Origin: an uncultured Gammaproteobacteria bacterium
Lineage (GTDB): Bacteria > Pseudomonadota > Gammaproteobacteria > Rariloculales > Rariloculaceae
Direction: 5' to 3'
Assembly (NCBI GenBank): GCA_946887385.1
Contig: CAMPKU010000251.1
Coordinates: 1 to 5,590, forward strand
DNA: 5,590 bases
Shown: positions 1 to 5,590 of the stretch, one piece after another
Layout: the number at the start of each line of letters is the position of its first letter
Position numbering within the stretch: the first letter of the stretch is position 1
The notes under the pieces: generated by a model
The model's database searches: none
Seen by the model: only the letters and a program-made list of their open reading frames with translations
What the model was told of the DNA's origin: nothing
Position numbers and translations under genes: made by a program

Positions 1-645
1 GCCGTGAACTGCGTGGCAAGAGACGGTGAGCGCGTGCTCGATTGTGTGCTCGTCGAGCCTACCGAGTGGTGGCTCGGCACGCATGTCGCGGCGGCCCCCG
101 AAACGCGCTGGCCCGGCGGCGTGCCGCCGATCGCGGTTCCCGAACACCCGATCTCGCGCGCGTACTTCAAGGTCGTCGAGGCGCTCGAATGGTCGGAGCT
201 GCCCATTGCAGCGGGCGACCGCTGCGTCGAGATCGGCAGCTCGCCGGGCGGTTCATGTCTCGCGTTGCTCGAGCGCGGATTGCTCGTGACGGGCATCGAC
301 CCCGCCGAAATGGATCCGGCCGTGCTGAGCCACCCGAGCTTTACGCACGTGCGCGCCCGCGCGAAAGACGCCAAACGCAGCGTGTTTCGTGATTGCCGCT
401 GGCTCGTGATGGATGCGAACGTGGCGCCGAGCTACACGCTCGACGCGCTCGACGGCGTGCTCACGCACGGCGGCGCACGGCCCGAAGGCCTCGTGCTGAC
501 ATTGAAGCTCACGAACGCCGCGCTCGCGGAGCGGTTGCCGGCCCTCGCGGAGCGCATTGGCCGCCACGGCTACCGCCGCGTGCGGCTTCGACAGCTCGCG
601 TTCAATCGTCAGGAGGTGTGCGCCGTCGCCACGGACCGGACGTAA
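1..645 (+). CDS. FtsJ/RlmM-like SAM-dependent 2'-O-ribose methyltransferase, 5' end probably cut by the window
   Basis: Predicted cytoplasmic RNA methyltransferase that moves a methyl group from S-adenosylmethionine to a ribose 2'-hydroxyl, probably in rRNA. Residues are numbered from the GTG at position 4 (213 aa). A Rossmann SAM-binding loop EIGSSPGG lies at 76-83, followed by GIDP at 97-100 as the end of strand 2. The K-D-K-E catalytic tetrad of FtsJ-type enzymes can be placed at K56 (SRAYFK), D137 (LVMDAN), K168 (LTLKL) and E204 (RQEV). The order and the C-terminal layout resemble the catalytic half of RlmM, the 23S rRNA C2498 methyltransferase. The frame stays open to base 1 and RlmM has an N-terminal THUMP-like region, so the true start is probably upstream; the GTG at 4 is only the first start visible and has no ribosome-binding site in view. 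The loop reads EIGSSPGG where E. coli RlmM has DLGACPGG, so it may be a related subfamily rather than RlmM itself. It is probably a housekeeping neighbour unrelated to the downstream operon. Confidence 0.8.
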   Translation, partial: AVNCVARDGERVLDCVLVEPTEWWLGTHVAAAPETRWPGGVPPIAVPEHPISRAYFKVVEALEWSELPIAAGDRCVEIGSSPGGSCLALLERGLLVTGIDPAEMDPAVLSHPSFTHVRARAKDAKRSVFRDCRWLVMDANVAPSYTLDALDGVLTHGGARPEGLVLTLKLTNAALAERLPALAERIGRHGYRRVRLRQLAFNRQEVCAVATDRT

Positions 646-712
646 CGCGCCGGCCGGCCCAAGAAGTGACAAGGGCTGCGAGACGAGATGCAGCCGGGAC
701 GCGCCACTCATC

Positions 713-718
713 TAATAT
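713..718 (+). promoter_or_regulatory. Candidate -10 element for the three-gene operon, possibly giving a leaderless mRNA
   Basis: TAATAT matches five of six bases of the sigma-70 -10 consensus TATAAT in composition and has the TAnnnT form. It stands out in very GC-rich surroundings. Seven bases (719-725) separate it from the ATG at 726, so transcription would begin at or next to the start codon. No Shine-Dalgarno sequence is visible before that ATG, which fits a leaderless transcript. The -35 position (about 690-695, GCAGCC) is poor, and a TTGACA-like GTGACA at 666-671 is too far away (41 nt). This is inferred from sequence only. Confidence 0.35.
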
Positions 719-725
719 ACGGGCC

Positions 726-1685
726 ATGACCAAAGCGGCAACGGATCGGCGAAGGTTCCTGGCGTCCACGCTGGGCGCCGCCGCGGCCTCGGCCCTCTGC
801 GGCGGGCTGCTGCGCGCCGCGGCGGCGCAAGACGAGCCCGCTGCGCTGCGCGAGATCGCGCTGCGCGACGATTTAACTTTGGTGGCCGGCGCCGGCACGA
901 ACGTGGTGGTGCTGCGCACGGCCGGTGCCGCGGCCGTCGTGGACAGCGGCGCGCCCGAGCACGCCGCCGAGCTCGCAAAGCTCGTGCGCGGCAGGCTCGG
1001 GTTATTACCCGTCGAGTTGCTGTTCAACACTCATTGGCATCCCGCGCACACCGGCGGTAACGAAGCCATGCGCGGCCCGGACACCACGATCATCGCGCAC
1101 GAGCTCACGCGCCTGTGGATGAGCACCGAGTACTACGTCGACTGGGAGAACAAAACGTACACGCCGCGCACCGCCGCGGCCCTGCCCACGCGTACGTTTT
1201 ACTCCACCGACCCGCAGCCGCTTACCGTGGGGATCGGCGACGAAGAGCTCGAGTACGGTCACTTACCGGAAGCGCATACCGACGGCGATCTCTATGTCTG
1301 GTTCAAGAACCGCAACGTGCTCGCCGCCGGCGGCGTGGTCACCGTCGGCTCCTACCCCGTGATCGACTACGCCACAGGCGGCTGGATAGGCGGGCTCGTC
1401 GACGCCACGAGAAAGCTGCTTCAAATCACGAGCGCCGACACGCTGATCGTGCCCGAAAGCGGGCCCGTACAGCCGCGCTCGCACCTGGCGGCGCAGCTCG
1501 AGATGTTGACGGTGGTACGCGAGCGTATCGAAAACCTCATGCGTAAAGGCCGCAGCATCGCCGAGATGCTCGACGCCGGCGTCACGAACGACTTCGACGC
1601 CGCTTGGGGCAGCAATCGCGAGCGCTTCGTCGCCAACATCTACCACGGTCTGTGGTGGGCAGGGAGGCTCAGTGACTCGCTGTGA
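726..1685 (+). CDS. Tat-exported metallo-beta-lactamase-fold protein with degenerate second zinc site
   Basis: Predicted periplasmic MBL-fold protein of 319 aa. The N-terminus has a twin-arginine signal (DRRRFLA at residues 7-13), an Ala-rich hydrophobic stretch and a likely cleavage after A34 (AAA|QDE). The family signature is at 101-112 as NTHWHPAHTGGN, followed by AHTDGD at 183-188. Compared with the usual HxHxDH, the Asp is A107 while H103, H105 and H108 remain. The usual GD that supplies the bridging Asp is G202-G203, and the usual PGHGP reads PESGP (243-247), so the last metal His is S245. The first-zinc triad H103/H105/H184 is intact, while the Asp ligands and the distal His are lost. 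It may bind one metal, or be a binding protein. Substrate is unknown; exported MBL proteins also sit beside periplasmic quinoprotein and cytochrome systems. The ATG at 726 was chosen because it puts the RR motif at residue 8; an in-frame GTG at 666 would add 20 residues. The 3' end overlaps the next gene by 14 nt. Confidence 0.85.
   Translation: MTKAATDRRRFLASTLGAAAASALCGGLLRAAAAQDEPAALREIALRDDLTLVAGAGTNVVVLRTAGAAAVVDSGAPEHAAELAKLVRGRLGLLPVELLFNTHWHPAHTGGNEAMRGPDTTIIAHELTRLWMSTEYYVDWENKTYTPRTAAALPTRTFYSTDPQPLTVGIGDEELEYGHLPEAHTDGDLYVWFKNRNVLAAGGVVTVGSYPVIDYATGGWIGGLVDATRKLLQITSADTLIVPESGPVQPRSHLAAQLEMLTVVRERIENLMRKGRSIAEMLDAGVTNDFDAAWGSNRERFVANIYHGLWWAGRLSDSL
1661..1667 (+). promoter_or_regulatory. 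Shine-Dalgarno site inside the MBL gene that sets the GTG start at 1672
   Basis: AGGGAGG lies four bases before the GTG at 1672, within the last codons of the MBL gene. It supports the rare start codon and the 14-nt overlap, and suggests translational coupling. The alternative in-frame GTG at 1711 would leave a signal peptide without its basic n-region. Confidence 0.65.
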
Positions 1686-4089
1686 TCGCCGCCGCGCACG
1701 TTGGCTCGCCGTGCCGAGCGCGGCACTCGCGGCAGTATTGGCGGGCTGCGCGGAACAGCCGCCGGCGCTGACCTTAACGCAGCACATCGACACGTTCGAC
1801 CGCTTCTGCACCGACTGCCACAACGACGCCGAAGCGGCCGGCGAGCTGTCGCTTCAAGCCGTGACGGAAGCCGACGTGGCGGCGAAGCCGGAAGTCTTCG
1901 AGCAAGTAATCCGCAAGCTGCGCGGCGGCTTGATGCCGCCGCCCGGCGAGCCGCGGCCTGATGCCGACGACGCGCGCGCGCTCGTGACAGCGCTCGAACG
2001 GCATCTCGACGCCACGGCTGCTGCGCGCGGCCCGGAACCCGGGCGCGTCGCCTTGCACCGCATGAACCGCACCGAGTACGCCACGGCCGTCGAGGAGCTG
2101 CTCGGCGTGCGCATCGACGCGCGCTCCCTGCTGCCGGCCGACATGGCCAGCGACGGGTTCGACAATATCGCCGAGGTGCTGCGCGTGACGCCCACGCACA
2201 TCGAGCAGTACGTGGCCGCCGCCCGCGACATCAGTCTCCTCGCCGTCGGCGAGAAATCGCCCGCCCCTACGCGTGCCGACTACCGCGCCGAGCGCGGGCT
2301 GCGCACGGCGCACGTCGACGGCCTGCCGCTCGGCACGCGCGACGGGCTGCTCGTGGAGCACAACTTCCCCTCCGACGGCACCTACGAGATCAACTTGATC
2401 ATCTCGTCGATCCCGGGCTCGGAGCTGCGCGGCTATCCGTACGGCTGGCTCGAGTACGAGCACACGGTGGCCGTCACGATCGACGGTGCGACCGTGTTCG
2501 CGCGCAACATTGGCGGTGAAGCGGACTCCAAGGCGCTCGATCAAGGGCAAATCAAAGAAGTCGAGGCCATCCGCGATCGCTTCCGCCGTATTCGCGTGAA
2601 CGTGAAAGCCGGCCGGCGCAGCGTGGGGGCTGCATTCGTGGCACGCAGCTTCGCCGAAGGCGACTATTTGTTGCAGTCGCTCGTGCCCGGCGAAGGCGTG
2701 CCCGACGTGCCGCGGCTTTACGGCCTCGACATCATCGGGCCGTACGAGCCCACCGGCATCGCGGAACCCACAGAGAGCCGCGCACGAATCTTCAGCTGCT
2801 ACCCGCAAGCGGAGAGCGAGGAGCGATCTTGCGCAACGCAGATCCTCACGAATCTGGCGCGCGGCGCGTACCGCCGGCCCGTGACGAACGACGACGTGGA
2901 GCCCGCGCTCGCGTTCTACGAGGAAGGCCGGGCCGAGGGCGGCTTCGAAACCGGCATCCAGAAGGGCTTGATGTCGATCCTGGCAAGCACGAAGTTTCTG
3001 TTCCGCGCGGAGCCCGGAGCGCCGCCGGCCGATTTGCCGCCGGGCTCGGAGTACGCAATCAGCGATCTCGAGCTTGCATGGCGGCTGTCGTTCTTCCTGT
3101 GGAGCCAAGGCCCCGACGATGCGCTGCTCGCGCTGGCCGAGAACGGCACGCTGCACGAGCCCGCCGTGCTCGAGCGGCAGGTGAAGCGCATGCTCGCCGA
3201 CGAGCGCTCGCAGTCGCTCGTCACGAACTTCGCGTTCCAGTGGCTCGGGGTTCGGCGGCTCGAGGCCGTCGATCCCGATCCGCGGCTGTATCCAAACTTC
3301 GACGAGGACTTGCGCCGCGCCTTCACGAAGGAAATGGAGCTCTATCTCGACAGCATCCTGCGCGAGCAACGAAGCGTGGTGGATTTGTTGACGGCAACGC
3401 ATACCTTCGTGAACGAGCGCCTCGCGCGGCACTACGGCTTGCCCGACGTGCGCGGCGATCAGTTCCGCCGCATCGAGCTCGACGATTCGCACCGCTTCGG
3501 TTTGTTCGGCAAGGGCAGCGTGCTGATGGTCACGTCGTATCCGGACCGCACGTCGCCGGTGCTGCGCGGCGCCTGGATCATGGAGCAGATCCTCGCCGCG
3601 CCGCCGAACCCGCCGCCCCCCGGCGTCGAGACGGACTTGGCGCCGGCGGGCACCGTGCCGCAATCGGTGCGCGAGCGGCTCGCGGCGCATCGCACGCAGC
3701 CGTCGTGCAATCAATGTCACGGCGTCATCGATCCGCTCGGCCAGGCGCTCGAAAATTTCAACGTGATCGGCGAATGGCGTACGCACGAGCGCGACAGCGG
3801 TGTGCAGGTGGACTCCACGGGCATCACGTCCACGGGCCAGCCCGTGAACAGCCCCGAGGAACTGCGCGCCGCGTTGTCGAGCGATCCCACGCTGTTCGTG
3901 CAGGCGCTGACGGAGAAGCTGCTCACGTTCGCCCTGGGGCGCAGCGTGCAGCATTACGACATGCCGGTGGTACGCCGAATCGTGGCGGACGCCTCTGCCC
4001 AAGGCTATAGTTTTGAATCGCTGGTGCTCGGTATCGCGCAGAGCGTTCCGTTTCGCATGCGCAGCTCCGAGGCGCCCGAAGGAGGCTGA
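1672..4089 (+). CDS. DUF1592-family cytochrome c-like lipoprotein (PSCyt1-DUF1587-DUF1595-DUF1592-DUF1588-DUF1585)
   Basis: A full-length 805-aa exported lipoprotein. A basic n-region (RRRARW), a hydrophobic stretch and the lipobox LAGC (23-26) predict lipid attachment at C26. A small cytochrome c-like domain follows, with CTDCH at 46-50 for covalent heme and M88 in LMPPPG as likely sixth ligand. Then come DUF1587 (about 126-188, with HRMNRTEY), a beta-rich, jelly-roll-like stretch (about 227-327), DUF1595 (about 388-447, ARGAYRRPVT), DUF1592 (about 462-590), DUF1588 (about 604-703, with CNQCH at 679-683 and DPLGQALENF) and DUF1585 (about 727-797, ALGRSVQHYD). C376 and C387 may form a disulfide. 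This domain order is the one known for DUF1592 proteins in planctomycetes, myxobacteria and some proteobacteria. Their reaction is, as far as I know, unproven; electron transfer at the envelope is inferred from the heme motifs. It sits between an MBL-fold gene and a DUF1552 gene, its usual partner. No frameshift or missing domain is seen. Confidence 0.9.
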   Translation: MTRCDRRRARWLAVPSAALAAVLAGCAEQPPALTLTQHIDTFDRFCTDCHNDAEAAGELSLQAVTEADVAAKPEVFEQVIRKLRGGLMPPPGEPRPDADDARALVTALERHLDATAAARGPEPGRVALHRMNRTEYATAVEELLGVRIDARSLLPADMASDGFDNIAEVLRVTPTHIEQYVAAARDISLLAVGEKSPAPTRADYRAERGLRTAHVDGLPLGTRDGLLVEHNFPSDGTYEINLIISSIPGSELRGYPYGWLEYEHTVAVTIDGATVFARNIGGEADSKALDQGQIKEVEAIRDRFRRIRVNVKAGRRSVGAAFVARSFAEGDYLLQSLVPGEGVPDVPRLYGLDIIGPYEPTGIAEPTESRARIFSCYPQAESEERSCATQILTNLARGAYRRPVTNDDVEPALAFYEEGRAEGGFETGIQKGLMSILASTKFLFRAEPGAPPADLPPGSEYAISDLELAWRLSFFLWSQGPDDALLALAENGTLHEPAVLERQVKRMLADERSQSLVTNFAFQWLGVRRLEAVDPDPRLYPNFDEDLRRAFTKEMELYLDSILREQRSVVDLLTATHTFVNERLARHYGLPDVRGDQFRRIELDDSHRFGLFGKGSVLMVTSYPDRTSPVLRGAWIMEQILAAPPNPPPPGVETDLAPAGTVPQSVRERLAAHRTQPSCNQCHGVIDPLGQALENFNVIGEWRTHERDSGVQVDSTGITSTGQPVNSPEELRAALSSDPTLFVQALTEKLLTFALGRSVQHYDMPVVRRIVADASAQGYSFESLVLGIAQSVPFRMRSSEAPEGG
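4079..4085 (+). promoter_or_regulatory. Strong Shine-Dalgarno site for the DUF1552 gene
   Basis: AAGGAGG lies five bases before the ATG at 4091 and inside the last codons of the DUF1592 gene. It decides the start: the frame is open further upstream from an ATG at 4013, but only the 4091 start has this site and puts the twin-arginine motif near the N-terminus. Confidence 0.8.
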
Positions 4090-4090
4090 G

Positions 4091-5437
4091 ATGTTCATCA
4101 CGAAGAAGCATCTGTCGCGGCGCACGCTGCTCAAAGGCGGCACTGCGGCGATCGGCCTACCGCTGCTTTCGGCCATGGTGCCGGCCGCTACGGCCCTCGC
4201 GCAGACGGCGGCCAAACCGGCCCCGCGCATGGGCTTCTTCTACTTGCCGCACGGCGCCATCATGAACAACACGCGCTTCGGCGCCGAGATGAACCGCTGG
4301 ACGCCGGACGCGGCCGGCCGCGACTTCGACCTGAAGCCGATTCTCGAGCCGTTCGCGCCGCTCAAAAAGTACCTCACCGTCGTCAGCGGTCTCGGCAACA
4401 AGCCGGGCGAAAGCTCGGCCGTGCACGCGATCGTGCCGGCCACGTGGCTGTCGGCCGAGCACCCGCGTCAAAGTCACGCGCCGTATGCGGGCGTCACGAT
4501 CGATCAGATCGCGGCCCGCCACATCGGCCAGGACACGCCGCTGCCGTCGCTCGAGCTGGCCACGGAAGAGGAAGGCGGCGGCGCCGCCTGCGACGGCACC
4601 TACGGCTGTTCGTATGGCCGCACGATCTCCTTCCGCACGCCCACCACGCCGCTACCGATGGAGTTCGAGCCGCGCAAGGCGTTCGAGAAGATTTTCGGCC
4701 GCGGCAAAAGCGAGGGCGAGCGCCGCGCCGTGTCGAAGGACTATCAGAGCCTGCTCGACATGGTGGCGCGCGAAGCGTCCGCTTTAAAGCGCACGCTCGG
4801 CGGCGAGGACCGCGCGCTCGTCGACGATTATCTCGACAGCGTGCGCGAAATCGAGCGGCGCATCGAGCTCCTGGGGCAGCGCGATCTCACGCAGATCGAT
4901 CTGCCCGACGTGCCCGTCGCGCGGCCGAGCTTCGACGATCTGATCCAACTGCAGTTCGATCTGATCGTCGCGGCGTTCCAAGCGAACATGACGCGCATCG
5001 TGAGCTTCATGATGGCGGCCGAGGTGAGCAATCAGTCGTACGCGCATGTGGGCGTGCCCGACGCGTTCCATCCGGTCTCGCATCACGCCGACAACAAGGC
5101 GTCGATGGAGAAGCTCGTGTTGATCCAGCGCTATCACACGCAGGCGTTTGCGAATTTCATGGCGAAGCTCGCCGCCATTCCCGAGGGGGACGGGGGGTCG
5201 ATCCTCGACAACTCGATCTTTCTGTACGGCAGCAACATGAGCAACAGCAACCAGCACAATCAGTTTCCGTTGCCTACGCTCGTAATCGGAGGGGGGGCCG
5301 GCGCGATCAAAGGGCAGCAGCATCTGGTGTATCCGGATCGGACGCCGCTTGCGAATCTGCTCGTCACTTTGTTGCTGCGTGCGGGAGTGCCGGTCGAGCG
5401 CGTCGGCGATAGTACCGGCGAGTTGACTGAGGTCTAA
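4091..5437 (+). CDS. Tat-exported DUF1552 (HXXSHH) family protein
   Basis: A 448-aa predicted periplasmic protein. Residues 9-16 (SRRTLLKG) form a near-ideal twin-arginine motif, followed by a hydrophobic stretch and a likely cleavage after A37 (ALA|Q). The family-naming motif HxxSHH is present as HPVSHH at 327-332 (H327, S330, H331, H332). Other typical blocks are FYLPHGAIMN near 50-59, VSGLGNKPG, a Cys pair in CDGTYGCSYG (C167, C173; possible disulfide), FEKIFGRG, YGSNMSNSNQHN (379-390), and a C-terminus with TPLANLLVTLL and GDSTGEL. Length and start-to-end block order look complete. The function of the family is unproven; the His-rich motif could hold a metal or a catalytic site. Twin-arginine export suggests it folds, perhaps with a cofactor, before leaving the cytoplasm. 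It begins one base after the DUF1592 stop, and this pairing recurs widely, so the two products probably act together. Two runs of six and seven G near the 3' end do not break the frame. Confidence 0.9.
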   Translation: MFITKKHLSRRTLLKGGTAAIGLPLLSAMVPAATALAQTAAKPAPRMGFFYLPHGAIMNNTRFGAEMNRWTPDAAGRDFDLKPILEPFAPLKKYLTVVSGLGNKPGESSAVHAIVPATWLSAEHPRQSHAPYAGVTIDQIAARHIGQDTPLPSLELATEEEGGGAACDGTYGCSYGRTISFRTPTTPLPMEFEPRKAFEKIFGRGKSEGERRAVSKDYQSLLDMVAREASALKRTLGGEDRALVDDYLDSVREIERRIELLGQRDLTQIDLPDVPVARPSFDDLIQLQFDLIVAAFQANMTRIVSFMMAAEVSNQSYAHVGVPDAFHPVSHHADNKASMEKLVLIQRYHTQAFANFMAKLAAIPEGDGGSILDNSIFLYGSNMSNSNQHNQFPLPTLVIGGGAGAIKGQQHLVYPDRTPLANLLVTLLLRAGVPVERVGDSTGELTEV

Positions 5438-5449
5438 GAGGTGGCGAGT

Positions 5450-5590
5450 TTAGGCGCCTCGGGCAGTTGGCAGTTCTGCCTCCTGAGGTTTTTTTCCATA
5501 CAGACCTTCTTCGTTTTTCCAGCCGTACGAGCGTTCCGCTTGGCTGCTTTGCGTGCGCGGCGTCTGTCGTTTGGGCGGGCGCTCGTCTTT
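5450..5590 (-). CDS. Possible C-terminal tail of a convergent gene (46 codons, start outside the window)
   Basis: On the minus strand an open frame enters at 5590 and ends at a TAA at 5452-5450, giving 46 residues. The translation is hydrophilic and rich in Lys, Arg, Glu, Gln and Pro, with a central SYGWKNEEGLYGKK, as would suit a disordered C-terminal tail. If real, it ends 12 bases from the DUF1552 stop in convergent orientation, and the terminator-like hairpin would lie inside its last codons. Third-position G+C is about 57 percent by my count, clearly lower than in the plus-strand genes, and short open frames are common in GC-rich DNA. I do not recognise a family. The alternative is plain intergenic sequence. 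Confidence 0.25.
   Translation of the reverse strand, partial: KDERPPKRQTPRTQSSQAERSYGWKNEEGLYGKKPQEAELPTARGA
5457..5495 (+). terminator. Probable rho-independent terminator of the operon
   Basis: CCTC (5457-5460) pairs with GAGG (5485-5488), and GGCAG (5462-5466) pairs with CTGCC (5476-5480). A small asymmetric internal loop (one base against four) separates the two stems, and a nine-base loop caps them. Seven T follow directly at 5489-5495. It starts 19 bases after the DUF1552 stop, the expected place for an operon end. The stem is imperfect, and the loop holds a second copy of GGCAGTT (5469-5475) that could compete weakly. Confidence 0.55.

Noticed and set aside
649..658. Ten-base perfect palindrome GCCGGCCGGC just after the methyltransferase stop
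   Set aside because: It has no loop and no T-tract, so it is not a convincing terminator, and such palindromes are common by chance in GC-rich DNA.
666..718. GTGACA (666-671) with TAATAT (713-718) as a -35/-10 pair
   Set aside because: The 41-base spacing is far from the usual 16-18, so the two do not form one sigma-70 promoter.
393..725. Upstream extension of the MBL frame into the methyltransferase gene
   Set aside because: The added residues are Arg/Ala-rich shadow sequence and would bury the twin-arginine signal inside the protein. The ATG at 726 is the sensible start; GTG at 666 remains a minor alternative.
2829..4010. Plus-strand alternative frame of 393 codons inside the DUF1592 gene
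   Set aside because: It is Arg/Ala-rich with no family motif and overlaps well-supported domains in the true frame.
1774..4230. Very long minus-strand open frame (818 codons) antisense to the DUF1592 gene
   Set aside because: The plus strand holds recognisable domains throughout. The antisense translation is Arg/Ala/His/Val-rich with no motif I recognise, as expected when strong third-position G/C bias keeps stops off the opposite strand.
4444..5412. Plus-strand alternative frame of 322 codons inside the DUF1552 gene
   Set aside because: Same Arg-rich shadow composition; the true frame carries the HXXSHH motif and the whole family layout.

Overview
The window is high-GC DNA, about two-thirds G+C by eye, with strong G/C bias at third codon positions. 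It reads almost entirely on the + strand and fits a proteobacterial chromosome. A gammaproteobacterium or a deltaproteobacterium-like lineage (for example a myxobacterium) is my best guess. This rests on an FtsJ/RlmM-like rRNA methyltransferase beside a DUF1592-DUF1552 gene pair, a pair also common in planctomycetes and related phyla. The sequence alone does not fix the taxon.

Layout: (1) 1-645 is the 3' part of an FtsJ/RlmM-like 2'-O-ribose methyltransferase, open to the left window edge. (2) 646-725 is a short gap with a good -10-like hexamer placed so close to the next ATG that the transcript could be leaderless. (3) 726-1685 is a Tat-exported metallo-beta-lactamase-fold protein whose second-zinc ligands appear to be replaced. 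(4) 1672-4089 overlaps it by 14 nt and encodes a large lipoprotein with an N-terminal cytochrome c-like domain, then DUF1587, a beta-rich domain, DUF1595, DUF1592, DUF1588 (with a second CxxCH) and DUF1585. (5) 4091-5437 follows one base later and encodes a Tat-exported DUF1552 (HXXSHH) protein. (6) 5438-5590 holds a hairpin plus T-tract resembling a terminator, and possibly the C-terminal tail of a convergent minus-strand gene.

Genes 3-5 look like one operon: an overlap, then a one-base gap, each with a strong Shine-Dalgarno sequence. All three products carry export signals, so they should work together outside the cytoplasm. The heme-binding protein has a Sec-type lipoprotein signal, while the other two have twin-arginine signals. 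I infer an envelope redox or hydrolytic module of unknown substrate, made of a cytochrome-bearing lipoprotein, an HXXSHH partner and an unusual MBL-fold protein. To my knowledge the biochemical role of DUF1592/DUF1552 pairs is not established, so this operon is the most interesting part of the window. No RNA genes, CRISPR arrays, insertion sequences or prophage genes were seen.
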